DNA of 59,757 bases from positions 1-59,757 of the forward strand of contig SHXR01000021.1 of assembly GCA_009693235.1 (NCBI GenBank). The letters are read 5' to 3'. This document shows, piece by piece, positions 30,637-40,013 of this stretch. This stretch comes from Betaproteobacteria bacterium. GTDB taxonomy: Bacteria > Pseudomonadota > Gammaproteobacteria > Burkholderiales > SG8-39. The notes beneath the pieces were generated by a model that was not told where the DNA came from, made no database searches, and saw only the letters and a list, made by a program, of their open reading frames with translations. Each line of letters opens with the position of its first letter. Position 1 is the first letter of the stretch. The position numbers and the translations under genes were made by a program.

Positions 30637-33600
30637 GCGCCCAGGCTTTCCAGCAGCGGATACCACACCTGCTCAGCCAACCGGACAAACGCGGCGTCGA
30701 GCGGCCGGTCTTGGTCGCGCATCGCCAGAGCAAAATAAGGATCTGCCGATTCCACCCGGCCTGGCGCAAACTCATTGCCGAACCAAGCCGTTTCCGCCTT
30801 CGCCATGGCAGCATGCGGATCGGCCTTGGCATGCATCACCTGAGCATACGCAAACGACGCCTCCGGGAAAAACGGCAGCGGCGTCGAGAACCCCGTCGCC
30901 GCCTCAGTCAGCAGCTCCGCCAGCAACGCACCCGCGGCGCGACCATTCAGTGCCCGCAATGTTTCGCGATCGAGTGCATCGCCATCCCAACCGATGAGCG
31001 TGGTCGCGGTTGGTGCCGTTGCCACCAGACACCACACAAGGTGGCGAATCCATGCTTGCATGCGGTCGGCGGCGCGGATACGCCCAGCGCGCCACTCAAG
31101 TCGCCCCGCACCGACGGCTTCGTGAAGCGTCCCAGTCAGGCGCCACTGCGCGATGTCCATATCGACGGCGATTTTGTGCTGCGCACCGCCAGCGCCGGCG
31201 AAGACCGTTGACACCATCGGCGCGACTTGCCGACGCAGCGCTGCGAGCAGCACCTCGCCCAATTGGCCCGCCGGCAAGATGCCGTTGGCTTCCAGCCGCG
31301 CGCGCAGGTGCGATGCGTTGCTCCGCGGATCGATCGCAGCTTCCACCAGCGCTTCGCGCACGCGAAACGCATCCAGCTGTTTCAGCGCGAAGGGCTCATG
31401 CTCGGACAACGCTTCTTCTTCACCCAGCAAAGTGATGCCTAGCCGATCACGCAAACAATAGCGCGACGGATGCGCCCAGAAAAGGGCCAACGCGTCGAGC
31501 GTGATGGTGCGATCGATGGGGACCTCTGCCACTACCGTGCCATCCTTGAAGGGACGCGGCTGTTGCACCGCAGGCGGCAGCCACTCCATCGCGTAGGTGG
31601 TCAGCCCTTGCCCATAGTAGGCGCTAAATGGCTGCAGCGGATGCCCGGTCACCAGACGTAAGATTAGGTCGGCGCCACCCGGTAACCCCGCCACCCGCAA
31701 GATGGCCTCCTGCAACTCCGACACCACCACCGACGGTGGACGCTCGGTATCGTTACGCGCATCACGCCCGGTGTAACTCACCAGGAGATGCTCCTTGGCC
31801 GCCACCAATGCCATGAGGAATGCATAGCGATCCTCATCGCGGCGTCGCGGATCGCCCGCGGCCGGATGCAAATCGATCAAATCGAAATCCCGCGCACTAT
31901 TGCGTCGCGGGAAAAGTTCGTCATTCATGCCGATGAGGCACACCACCCGGGCCGGCGTAATGCTCCCCACCGCCAACGTAGCAACCGACACCCCACCGAT
32001 GCGCCCGCGCCCGCTTGATTCACCCGCAATGGCTCGCTCGAGAATCCAGCGCATCGGTGCGCAGGCGATCGGCTCGGTAAAACATGCTGCCGCCGCAGAA
32101 CGCGACAACGCAACGATGATCCGGCGCAGTTCAATAGCGTCCTCATCGTCGGCTGCGGCCGGCGCGAAGAACTCATCCATGGCACCCGCCAACACGCTGC
32201 TCCAAGCATCGATGGTGTGCGGCACTCTCAATGCGTCTGCCAGCGCGAATACGGCCTGCGCAAACCGAGCGAACCGGCCCGCTAGCAACGTGTTGGCGCC
32301 TTCAATATCGTCAAAGGGCACCACTCCCGCAAAAGGATCCGCGTCACCCTCAGCACCACCTATCGCTGCACCGACGATGAGCCGATCCAGGCCGGCCTGC
32401 CAGGTGGTCGCCCGGCTGATCGGCAGCCCTTGCAGCGCTTTGCTTTCGCCGTCCTTGCCCCATCGAATCCCAAGCGAGAGCGTCCATTCCCTGAGCAGAC
32501 TCACATCCTCTGCGGCGATGCCGAAACGGTCGCGGACGATCGCCATGTCAAGAAGGCCCAACATTGCCTCGGCCTCCAGACGCCCCACCGCCACCGCGAT
32601 GAGCTGCATCAGGATGCGCGCCACGCGCGTTTCGGCAAGCGAATGCTGCGATGCGAGCGCGATGGGAATAAAGCGCTCAGCGGGCGCCGACGTGAAGACC
32701 GCTTCAATCGCCGCGCCATACTGTTCCAGATCGGGCGTAAGGATGAGGATGTCTTCACAACGCAAGCTTGGGTCCCTGGCGAATAAGCCCAATAGACGAT
32801 CATGCAAGACATCGGCTTCACGCATCGCGCCATGACAAATATCGATCGTGATGGACTGATCGCTATCGGCCAGCACGAACGCATCGCCCTCCCCGCCTGG
32901 CTCCGTCATGTCGAGAATGTCCCGCTGCAAGCGTCCCAACAAGAACGTTGCATCCGGTTCGACGAAGGCCTCGGCCGCGGTTTGCTCGCGTTCGACAATC
33001 GCGTTGAAAAACGTACGGCCATGTTCGGCCAGCGACGCAAACAGTCGATTGCCGATATCGAAATAGCTTGCCCGATCCGGCGCATCGAGGCCGACCCGTC
33101 CGACGGTGCGGCCGCGTGCGATCTGCCCCCAATATTCACGACAAGGATTGGGCAGCAACAGCGTTATCGGTATGAAATCGCCCAGGCGGTGAAAAAAATA
33201 GAGATAGAGCGGCGGCAGCGCGGTAATGCCAAACAGAAAAAGACGCGCGGGCAGACGTTCGCGTGCGGTACGGTCACGACGCAACGTTGCAAAGAAGCGC
33301 TCGCTTGGATGCACATGCGGAAGCTCAGGCATCGCCGCCACCAGCAGTTGGAACAACTTGGCCTGCCACGCTTCATGCGCACCAAGTCGCCAATCGGCGC
33401 CATCCATCCAGCGCAGCAGCCACTTGGGTCGATAGGTGGCATACCGCTCAAAGGCGTCGGCCAATTCACGAGCCAGTGTAAAACGGCGCTTCGCATCGCG
33501 ACCTTGCAAATAGAAGCGCACCGCATCGAATGCGTCGCCGTCCGGAATATTCTCGAGCAAGCCCGCAATGCGCCAGAACAAAGATTCGGCCGACAAGGGT

Positions 33601-33848
33601 GAGCGTTCCGGGACATCGGGCAGCACGCGTCTTATCAGCGCCCAAGAGTAGGAAGCGGGCAGTGCGAAGCGCGTGTTGGCACTGACCCCAATGCGATCGG
33701 CCATCGCCATCGACAGCCACCGTGCCGTCGACATCGACGGTACGACCACCGATTCAGGGATCAGCGCCGACAGCGGCTCGGCACGGCAATGCGCCACCAG
33801 CAAATCGGCGAGGCAACCGAGATCATTGGAGTGGTAAACAGTCAGCAT
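30633..33848 (-). CDS. recC: Exodeoxyribonuclease V subunit gamma
   Basis: Chi-recognition and scaffold subunit of RecBCD, 1071 aa. The opening MLTVYHSNDLGCLADLLV, the helicase-like MARWLS-type segment (STARWLSMAMAD), QKxFPARLFLFG-like RLPARLFLFGITALPP and the GDPRRRDEDRYAFLMALVAAKEHLLVSYTGRD block are RecC features. It begins the operon, 53 bp downstream of an unknown gene on the same strand. Whether Chi recognition matches the E. coli sequence cannot be judged here. Confidence 0.96.
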   Translation of the reverse strand: MLTVYHSNDLGCLADLLVAHCRAEPLSALIPESVVVPSMSTARWLSMAMADRIGVSANTRFALPASYSWALIRRVLPDVPERSPLSAESLFWRIAGLLENIPDGDAFDAVRFYLQGRDAKRRFTLARELADAFERYATYRPKWLLRWMDGADWRLGAHEAWQAKLFQLLVAAMPELPHVHPSERFFATLRRDRTARERLPARLFLFGITALPPLYLYFFHRLGDFIPITLLLPNPCREYWGQIARGRTVGRVGLDAPDRASYFDIGNRLFASLAEHGRTFFNAIVEREQTAAEAFVEPDATFLLGRLQRDILDMTEPGGEGDAFVLADSDQSITIDICHGAMREADVLHDRLLGLFARDPSLRCEDILILTPDLEQYGAAIEAVFTSAPAERFIPIALASQHSLAETRVARILMQLIAVAVGRLEAEAMLGLLDMAIVRDRFGIAAEDVSLLREWTLSLGIRWGKDGESKALQGLPISRATTWQAGLDRLIVGAAIGGAEGDADPFAGVVPFDDIEGANTLLAGRFARFAQAVFALADALRVPHTIDAWSSVLAGAMDEFFAPAAADDEDAIELRRIIVALSRSAAAACFTEPIACAPMRWILERAIAGESSGRGRIGGVSVATLAVGSITPARVVCLIGMNDELFPRRNSARDFDLIDLHPAAGDPRRRDEDRYAFLMALVAAKEHLLVSYTGRDARNDTERPPSVVVSELQEAILRVAGLPGGADLILRLVTGHPLQPFSAYYGQGLTTYAMEWLPPAVQQPRPFKDGTVVAEVPIDRTITLDALALFWAHPSRYCLRDRLGITLLGEEEALSEHEPFALKQLDAFRVREALVEAAIDPRSNASHLRARLEANGILPAGQLGEVLLAALRRQVAPMVSTVFAGAGGAQHKIAVDMDIAQWRLTGTLHEAVGAGRLEWRAGRIRAADRMQAWIRHLVWCLVATAPTATTLIGWDGDALDRETLRALNGRAAGALLAELLTEAATGFSTPLPFFPEASFAYAQVMHAKADPHAAMAKAETAWFGNEFAPGRVESADPYFALAMRDQDRPLDAAFVRLAEQVWYPLLESLGA

Positions 33849-33901
33849 GGGCGCAAGGTGGTCGCCACGACAATATCACGCACCCCTGCCCGACCGGCTA
33901 T

Positions 33902-34417
33902 TCAATGAAACGGGAAGGGCTGCGGTGCGGTGAATACGCGGCCACTCGAACGATCATGGTACCAATCGAGCTGCGCTTCGCTCCGCAAGTAACGCATTTG
34001 CTCGGCAAATGGACGGCCGATGAAGCGCGCATGCACCAAGGTCACGGCCATTTCCCAATCGGGCGGCGCCTGCATCGCGCCGCGTCGTGACGCGACGTGC
34101 CAGCACACCGGCGCGCCATTCCGCTCACGCGCGAACTCCAGCCACAGACAGGGCGCCAGCGGCCCGACATTTTGATCGACCAGCGCGACATCGATGAATA
34201 TACCACGATCGTAGGACAGGAGACCGGCGGTTTCGAGCACGGCGACAAAGTACTCCGCGTCTTTTCGCGCGAGAAACCCAACGCGGGTAAGCACGCCATC
34301 TGAGCAATAACTGTGATTCGGCGCATCCAACATGTAACGAGCAAGCCCACCCGGATAGGACCGCTCGAGCACATTTACCGGCACCACAACACTAAATGCT
34401 TCAGCCAAGACACTCAT
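33902..34417 (-). CDS. Conserved-looking hypothetical protein, 171 aa
   Basis: I do not recognise this protein. It is soluble, without signal or transmembrane segment, mixed alpha/beta in look. A Trp/His-rich C-terminal half contains CLWLEFARERNGAPVCWHV and ends QLDWYHDRSSGRVFTAPQPFPFH. ATG 34417 (MSVLAEAFSVVVPVNVLERSYPGG cut here for length) is preferred over 34450. It lies between the WYL regulator and recC on the same strand and could share either transcript. Confidence 0.7.
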   Translation of the reverse strand: MSVLAEAFSVVVPVNVLERSYPGGLARYMLDAPNHSYCSDGVLTRVGFLARKDAEYFVAVLETAGLLSYDRGIFIDVALVDQNVGPLAPCLWLEFARERNGAPVCWHVASRRGAMQAPPDWEMAVTLVHARFIGRPFAEQMRYLRSEAQLDWYHDRSSGRVFTAPQPFPFH

Positions 34418-34490
34418 CGACTCACCCCTTCTGTTGATTCGGTGAGTCATTCTGCGGGGGGCGGTAGCTCAGAGCATGAGCCAGTCGAAT

Positions 34491-34527
34491 GCTGTGAATG
34501 GGCCATTCCCGTTTCACCATTCACAGC
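34491..34527. promoter_or_regulatory. 11-bp inverted repeat with a nested half-site
   Basis: GCTGTGAATGG (34491-34501) and CCATTCACAGC (34517-34527) form an 11-bp dyad. Between them CCATTC occurs again, so GAATGG and CCATTC appear three times in 37 bases. It lies between the WYL regulator end and the 171-aa hypothetical gene. No U tract follows on either strand, so an operator or RNA structure is likelier than a terminator. Confidence 0.5.
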
Positions 34528-34541
34528 TCGGCGCAACGCGC

Positions 34542-35513
34542 TCAGCCGTAGCGCTTGCGCGCCCCCTCCAATTGCGCGATCACCGCCGCCCGCAGCGCTG
34601 GGGGTTCCTGCACCTGAACGTGCATACCGTGGCGCATGATATCCATGACGAGTTCGCGTTCATCGCTATAGGGCAATTCGAGAATAAAAAAACCCTCGCT
34701 ATCGAATGCGCCGCGCTGCTTCGGATGCCATTGCTCGGCCGCAACCCAGCGCGCCCGCTCCGGTGAAAACCGCAGCTTGGCCCACACCGTCTTGCGCCCG
34801 GAAAAAATTCCATAGCCGGAGGCGAGCACATCGTCGAGATCCCGATCGGACACCGCCTTGGCGCGCTTGTCGACCGGTGCCGCCTCGAGAATGGCATCCA
34901 CCGCAAAACTGCGCAGATCATCACGCAGATGACACCAGCCATCAACATACCAGTTTTCACGGTAGTGGACAAGCCGCTGCGGAGAGATCTCGCGCTCGGT
35001 CTCGTCATCCCGCGAACGCCCGCGATACCGGATCCAGAGACGCGCCCGCCTCAGAACAGCCGTCGCAACCAGTTGGAAGTGCGGCAGCTTCATGCTGCGC
35101 GCACCGACATGCAAAATCCGTACGCGTCGCTCGACCTCTTCGGCATCATGCTCGCCGACATCGAGCAGGGATCGCAACCGTGCGAGGAGCGGCTGCACAT
35201 GCGGTTCCAGCAAGCCGGGCTGCAGATTCGAGAGCAATTGCTGCATGGTGAGGAGCGCGCGAATCTCGTCCGCGTTAAACCATAGTCCCGGCAACGCGAA
35301 GCGCGGTGCATCGGCGAGCGGCGCGTCAAACCGGTAGCCGCGCACTTCACGATCCCATACCACTGGCGCATGAAACCGGTCGCGCATGTATTCCAGGTCG
35401 CGCTTGAATGTTGCAAGCGAGATGCCGAGCTCGTCCAAAAACTCGTTCACGCGCACCGAACGCTTGCGCTCAAGCAGCTGCTGGATTTTGTAGAAGCGTT
35501 CTAGGCGATCCAC
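34542..35513 (-). CDS. WYL-domain transcriptional regulator (YafY-like)
   Basis: A 323-aa regulator with an N-terminal HTH/DeoR-like domain (RVNEFLDELGISLATFKRDL, residues about 20-45) and a central WYL domain including RLVHYRENWYVDGWCHLR, followed by a WCX C-terminal domain. WYL proteins bind nucleic acid or nucleotide-like ligands and often control DNA-damage or defence genes. It is encoded two genes upstream of recCBD on the same strand, so regulation of the recombination operon is possible but unproven. Confidence 0.9.
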   Translation of the reverse strand: MDRLERFYKIQQLLERKRSVRVNEFLDELGISLATFKRDLEYMRDRFHAPVVWDREVRGYRFDAPLADAPRFALPGLWFNADEIRALLTMQQLLSNLQPGLLEPHVQPLLARLRSLLDVGEHDAEEVERRVRILHVGARSMKLPHFQLVATAVLRRARLWIRYRGRSRDDETEREISPQRLVHYRENWYVDGWCHLRDDLRSFAVDAILEAAPVDKRAKAVSDRDLDDVLASGYGIFSGRKTVWAKLRFSPERARWVAAEQWHPKQRGAFDSEGFFILELPYSDERELVMDIMRHGMHVQVQEPPALRAAVIAQLEGARKRYG

Positions 35514-35623
35514 TCAAAGGGCCACGAGAAGGACGTCCCGCGTACCCATTGATGCTGGCAAGCGGGATACGGCGTTGTATAAAGCGGATCGCGAGAATAC
35601 GCGAAGTACCGAGGCCCGGCAGC

Positions 35624-36534
35624 TCAGCCAGCCAATAAACGCGCGATACCGTCCTGGAGCGAAACGCACCCGGTAAGCCCAAGCTCGGTCTGCGCGCGGT
35701 GCGGCGATACCGATGAATAGCGCACTTCACCGGCGCGCTCCGGTGCAAAGCGCACATCGAGCATGCGCCCACGTGCGACACCGAAGGCACCGATCAGGTC
35801 GAGCAGCGTCACGCTCGCCCCCGTTGCAATATTTACGACACCGTTCGCCCCCCCCCGCGCAGTGCCGCAACATTGGCGCAGGCAACATCGCCAACGTAGA
35901 TGAAATCGCGCGTTTGCAACCCATCGCCGAACACCGTCACTGGTTGATTTGCCCGCGCGCAATCGGCGAATTTGCTGATCACCCCGGAATAGGCCGACCG
36001 GGGATCTTGCCGCGGTCCGTACACATTAAAGTAGCGCAGTCCAAGCGTTGATATCCCGTACAGATCCTTGAACAAGGCGCCGTAGCGGTCGTTGATGGCC
36101 TTTTCAAGACCGTAGGGCGACAACGGCATCACCAGCGATGCTTCATCGACCGGCAATCGCTCGGGAATTCCATAGACCGCGGCGCTCGATGCGTACACGA
36201 ATCGCTTGACCTGCACGCGGCGCGCCGCATCCAGTACATTGAGGAAGCCGGTCACATTGATCGAAGCGGAGTGCACCGGCTCGGCAATCGAGGCCGGCAC
36301 AAACACCTGCGCGGCAAGATGCATGACGTGGGTGATCCCGGTCATCGCTTGTTGCACCGCGGCCGGATCGCGAATATCGCCTGCAATGATCCGCAGCTTC
36401 GCATGCGGCGCTAAATTGGCGCGCTGGCCGGAGCTAAAATCGTCCAGCACGCTCACCTCATCACCTGCCGCCAACAATGCATCGACGGTATGACTGCCGA
36501 TGAATCCGCCACCGCCTGTGACCAATACTCGCAT
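35624..36534 (-). pseudogene. NAD-dependent epimerase (UDP-glucose 4-epimerase-like), frameshifted at G9
   Basis: Extended SDR of the GalE/WbpP type that epimerises or modifies nucleotide sugars. Rossmann motif GGGGFIGSH is at residue 8, Ser and Tyr/Lys catalytic residues in YASSAAVYG and SPYGLEKA, and RYFNVYGPRQDP follows. The frame runs from ATG 36534 to a run of nine G (C 35848-35856 on the plus strand) and then hits TAA. The rest continues in another frame (ANGVVNIATGASVTLLDLI) to 35624. Ten G would restore a 303-aa protein. It may be phase-variable, mutated or a homopolymer miscall. Confidence 0.85.
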
Positions 36535-36562
36535 ACGCTGCCTCGGTGAATGCTGCCGTCGT

Positions 36563-37342
36563 CTACTGCGCCGTCCAACCGCCATCGACCACCAGCGAAG
36601 TCCCGGTCACCAGCGCTGCGCCGGGGGATGCGAGATAGAGCACCGCTGCCGCGACGTCGTCCATGCTGCCGATCCGACCAAGGGGAATCCGATTCAAAAC
36701 GAATTCGCGAAAGCCCGGCCGCTCAAACATCGGCGTGGTCATCGGCGTGTCAATGAAGGTCGGCGCCACCGACACGACGCGAATATTGGCGGGGGCGAGT
36801 TCGACGGCCATCGCCTTGGTCAGCCCTTCGATCGCGTGCTTGGTCATGCAATAGACGGTGCGATTGGGCGAGCCGATGTGGCCCATCTGCGAACTCATAT
36901 TGATGACGACGCCACCCTTTGTCTTGCGATCGGGATCGCTCAACATCTTGCGCACCGCCGCCTGCGCCACCAAAAATGCGGCGCGTACGTTGAGATCGAG
37001 CACACGATCGAGATGGTCTTCGCTCACATCAACGAATGGCTCCGGGATATTGGTCCCCGCGTTGTTCACCAGCACATCCAGACGTGGAATGGTTGCGAAC
37101 ACCTGGTCCAGATCGGCCGCCTTTGTCACATCACCGCTCAATGCATGACCCGTACCGCCTGCGGCGCGAATCGCTGCACAGGTTTCTTCCACTTGGTCGC
37201 TCGATCGCGCCAACGCCCAGACCGACGCGCCGGCCGACGCCATCGCTAGCGCACAGGCGCGGCCAATGCCGCGGCCGGCGCCGGAAATGAGCACGGCGCG
37301 CCCATCCAGACGAAACGCGCGATCCATAAACGATTGGGTCAT
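36563..37342 (-). CDS. SDR family NAD(P)-dependent oxidoreductase
   Basis: Classical short-chain dehydrogenase of 259 aa. The cofactor loop is SGAGRGIGRA, NNAG follows near residue 92, the catalytic Ser is in INMSSQMGH and the Tyr/Lys pair is YCMTK. The C-terminus ends GTSLVVDGGWTAQ, as in FabG-like or glucose dehydrogenase-like members. It follows zwf on the same strand, separated by repeat copy B, which makes a sugar or polyol substrate attractive but unproven. Confidence 0.88.
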   Translation of the reverse strand: MTQSFMDRAFRLDGRAVLISGAGRGIGRACALAMASAGASVWALARSSDQVEETCAAIRAAGGTGHALSGDVTKAADLDQVFATIPRLDVLVNNAGTNIPEPFVDVSEDHLDRVLDLNVRAAFLVAQAAVRKMLSDPDRKTKGGVVINMSSQMGHIGSPNRTVYCMTKHAIEGLTKAMAVELAPANIRVVSVAPTFIDTPMTTPMFERPGFREFVLNRIPLGRIGSMDDVAAAVLYLASPGAALVTGTSLVVDGGWTAQ

Positions 37343-37359
37343 AACAGGGGATTCCTTAG

Positions 37360-37399
37360 GGAAACGCTGATCAAGCTATCCCGCGCAATCAGCGTGCTC
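37360..37399. repeat. Dispersed 40-bp palindromic repeat, copy B
   Basis: Inverted ends ACGCTGAT (37364-37371) and ATCAGCGT (37388-37395) around a 16-base loop. It matches the reverse complement of copy A (23014-23053) at 37 of 40 positions. It lies between the zwf stop, two bases away, and the SDR start. Confidence 0.75.
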
Positions 37400-37401
37400 A
37401 G

Positions 37402-38952
37402 CTATTCTATTTTCCGCCATTCCCGGCCATCACGGGCCATCAACTCATCGGCCTCGCGGGGGCCCCAGCTGCCGGCCGGGTAATTCGGGAAATTGCGCGG
37501 CGGCAACGCTTGCCAAACATCCAGCACCGGCTGAATGACATTCCAACCCGCCTCCACCATGTCCGCACGCTGGAACAACGTGGCATCTCCGCACATGCAG
37601 TCATACAGCAGGCGCTCATAGCCGGTGGTCGGCGTCACCCCAAAATGATCGGCATACGAAAAATCCATGTCGACCTTGCCGACATTCATGACCGGTCCGG
37701 GAATCTTGGCGCCAAAGTGGAGTGCAATGCCTTCATCCGGTTGGATGCGAATGACGATTCGGTTCGACTGCAAGCGCTCGACCGGTGTATTGCGAAACAA
37801 CACGAAGGGCACCCGTCGAAACTGGATGGCAATTTCGGTGACCCGCTTGGCCATCCGCTTGCCGGTACGCAAATAGAACGGTACGTCCGCCCACCGCCAG
37901 TTGTCGATGATGAGCTTCATTGCCGCATAAGTATCGGTGCGCGATTCCGGCGCCACACCAAACTCCGTGCGATACGCAGGAGCGCGTTCGCCCCGCCACT
38001 GACCCTCGCCATACTGTCCGCGCACCGTTCGATTCAACACCTCTTCCGGTGCGATCGGTTGCAGCGCGTTCAACACTTTGGCCTGCTCATCGCGCACGGC
38101 ATCGGCGCCAAATGAAATCGGCGGTTCCATCGCGGTGAGCGATATGAGCTGGAACAGATGATTGGGGATCATGTCCCGCAATGCACCGGACGATTCATAG
38201 TATCCGCCGCGCCGCTCCACCCCGACGCTTTCTGCCGCGGTGATCTGCACATGATCGATATATTGCCGGTTCCATACCGGCTCAAAGACCGCATTGCCGA
38301 AGCGAAACACCATCAGATTCTGGACGGTTTCTTTGCCAAGATAGTGGTCGATCCGGTAAATCTGGCGCTCATCGAGCACTTCCTTCAGTTCACGATTGAG
38401 GACACGGGCCGACTCCAGATCATGACCGAACGGCTTTTCGACGATGACGCGACGCCATTGCTCGGCCTCTTCACGCACCAGCCCGGAGGCGCCCAACCGT
38501 CGAATGATCGCGCCAAAGTGCGATGGGGCAACCGCGAGATAGTAAAAATAGTTTCCCTTGGTCCCAAGGTCGCAATCGATTTCGAGCATCGTCGCCTTGA
38601 GTCGTTCATAGGCGGCCGGGTCATCCACGCTGCCTGACACGTAGTAGATCCGCTGCAAGAACCACTCCCAGACTGCCGGATCCACCGACTTGCTGGTGGT
38701 GAACTCCTCGATGTCTTTGGACAGTTGGGTGCGAAACGCCTCGCTTGACATCGGCGTACGGGAAAAGCCGACGACTGCAAACTCCTTCGCAAGAAGATGC
38801 TCGGTGGCAAGGTTGTAGAGCGCCGGGATCAGTTTGCGCTTGGTGAGATCACCAGACGCCCCGCAGATCACCATCACGCATGGCGCCGCGCGATCGCCGA
38901 TCGCCGCGTCGCGCACTTCGCCAAGGTGGGACAATCCGGCTGGTTGATTCAC
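37402..38952 (-). CDS. zwf: Glucose-6-phosphate 1-dehydrogenase
   Basis: Oxidises glucose-6-phosphate to 6-phosphogluconolactone with NADP+, the entry to the oxidative pentose-phosphate and Entner-Doudoroff routes. The 516-aa protein has the coenzyme loop [13 protein letters not shown] near residue 30 and the substrate signature RIDHYLGKE. It is the classical enzyme, not an F420-dependent LLM-type glucose-6-phosphate dehydrogenase. It lies 15 bp downstream of gnd in an operon with tal-pgi. No 6-phosphogluconolactonase gene is in the window. Confidence 0.97.
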   Translation of the reverse strand: MNQPAGLSHLGEVRDAAIGDRAAPCVMVICGASGDLTKRKLIPALYNLATEHLLAKEFAVVGFSRTPMSSEAFRTQLSKDIEEFTTSKSVDPAVWEWFLQRIYYVSGSVDDPAAYERLKATMLEIDCDLGTKGNYFYYLAVAPSHFGAIIRRLGASGLVREEAEQWRRVIVEKPFGHDLESARVLNRELKEVLDERQIYRIDHYLGKETVQNLMVFRFGNAVFEPVWNRQYIDHVQITAAESVGVERRGGYYESSGALRDMIPNHLFQLISLTAMEPPISFGADAVRDEQAKVLNALQPIAPEEVLNRTVRGQYGEGQWRGERAPAYRTEFGVAPESRTDTYAAMKLIIDNWRWADVPFYLRTGKRMAKRVTEIAIQFRRVPFVLFRNTPVERLQSNRIVIRIQPDEGIALHFGAKIPGPVMNVGKVDMDFSYADHFGVTPTTGYERLLYDCMCGDATLFQRADMVEAGWNVIQPVLDVWQALPPRNFPNYPAGSWGPREADELMARDGREWRKIE

Positions 38953-38967
38953 GGTGTAATTCCTCTT

Positions 38968-39987
38968 TTAGTGATGGGCAGGCTTCTCGACATGCCCACC
39001 AAATTCGTAGCGCATCGCCGACAGCACCTTGGCGGCGAATTCGTCCTCGCCACGCGAATAGAATCGTTCATTGAGCGCCGCAGTCAGCACGGGCGCAGGC
39101 GTTCCCTCATCCACTGCAGCGAGAATGGTCCAGCGACCTTCGCCTGAATCCGATACCCGGCCACCGAATCGTTGCAACTCGCCGTCCGCAGCCAAGGCCT
39201 TGGCAGTGAGATCAAGAAGCCAGGAGGCGACCACGCTACCGCGTCGCCAGACTTCCGCGATATCCCGAATGTTGAAGTCATACTGGTAATGCTCGGGATG
39301 GCGCAACGGGGTCGTTTCGGCGTCGGCGCTCCGGCCCGCCTTACCGACGTTGGCATGCTTCAGAATATTGAGACCTTCCGCGTAGGCTGCCATCAGACCG
39401 TACTCGATGCCGTTGTGGATCATCTTTACAAAATGACCGGCCCCGGCCGGACCACAGTAAAGATAGCCTTGCTCAGCGGTGCCCTCGATGCACTCTCGCC
39501 CCGGGGTGCGCGGGATCACGCCGGTGCCCGGCGCGAGTGTCTTGAAGATCGGATCGAGGCGCACCGCCTCCCCGGCCGGTCCACCGATCATCAGGCAATA
39601 GCCGCGCTCCAATCCCCACACCCCACCACTGGTGCCGACATCCATGTAGTGAATGCCCCGCGCTGCCAAGTCGTGCGCCCGACGAATGTCATCGATGTAG
39701 TACGAGTTGCCACCATCGATCATCGTGTCGCCGGCAGCGAGTCGCGGCGCGAGATCGCTGATCGACTGATCAACCAGCGCCGCCGGAATCATCATCCATA
39801 CCGTGCGAGGTGCGGCGAGGTTCGCCACCAGATCATCGAGTGAGGCGGCACCGACCGCCCCCTCCTTCGCCAACCCTTTCACCACGTCCTGATTGGGATC
39901 GAAGACGACACATTGATGCCCGCCCCGCAGGAGGCGTCGCACCATGTTGGCCCCCATCCTGCCTAAGCCGATCATGCCGATTTGCAT
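38968..39987 (-). CDS. gnd: 6-phosphogluconate dehydrogenase, decarboxylating, short form
   Basis: Oxidative decarboxylation of 6-phosphogluconate to ribulose-5-phosphate. At 339 aa it belongs to the short GntZ/GndA-like class, which is often NAD+-preferring, rather than the 470-aa type. The Rossmann loop is GLGRMGANM, the dinucleotide acidic residue FDPN is at the end of strand 2 (consistent with NAD+), and the catalytic Lys segment is [16 protein letters not shown]. It lies between tal-pgi and zwf on one transcript. Confidence 0.94.
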   Translation of the reverse strand: MQIGMIGLGRMGANMVRRLLRGGHQCVVFDPNQDVVKGLAKEGAVGAASLDDLVANLAAPRTVWMMIPAALVDQSISDLAPRLAAGDTMIDGGNSYYIDDIRRAHDLAARGIHYMDVGTSGGVWGLERGYCLMIGGPAGEAVRLDPIFKTLAPGTGVIPRTPGRECIEGTAEQGYLYCGPAGAGHFVKMIHNGIEYGLMAAYAEGLNILKHANVGKAGRSADAETTPLRHPEHYQYDFNIRDIAEVWRRGSVVASWLLDLTAKALAADGELQRFGGRVSDSGEGRWTILAAVDEGTPAPVLTAALNERFYSRGEDEFAAKVLSAMRYEFGGHVEKPAHH

Positions 39988-40013
39988 CTCAGTCTCCTCG
40001 TAAATACCGCGCT

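Noticed and set aside
31900-32835. 311-codon plus-strand frame opposite recC
   Set aside because: Low-complexity Ser/Ala/Arg-rich translation typical of antisense frames in GC-rich genes.
34455-34490. GGGCGGTAGCTCAGAG-like start reminiscent of a tRNA gene
   Set aside because: The sequence does not continue into an anticodon arm or T-loop and has no matching acceptor stem; the following bases form the separate 11-bp dyad.
37402-38952. F420-dependent glucose-6-phosphate dehydrogenase
   Set aside because: The protein is the classical NADP-type Zwf with GASGDL and RIDHYLGKE, not an LLM-fold Fgd.
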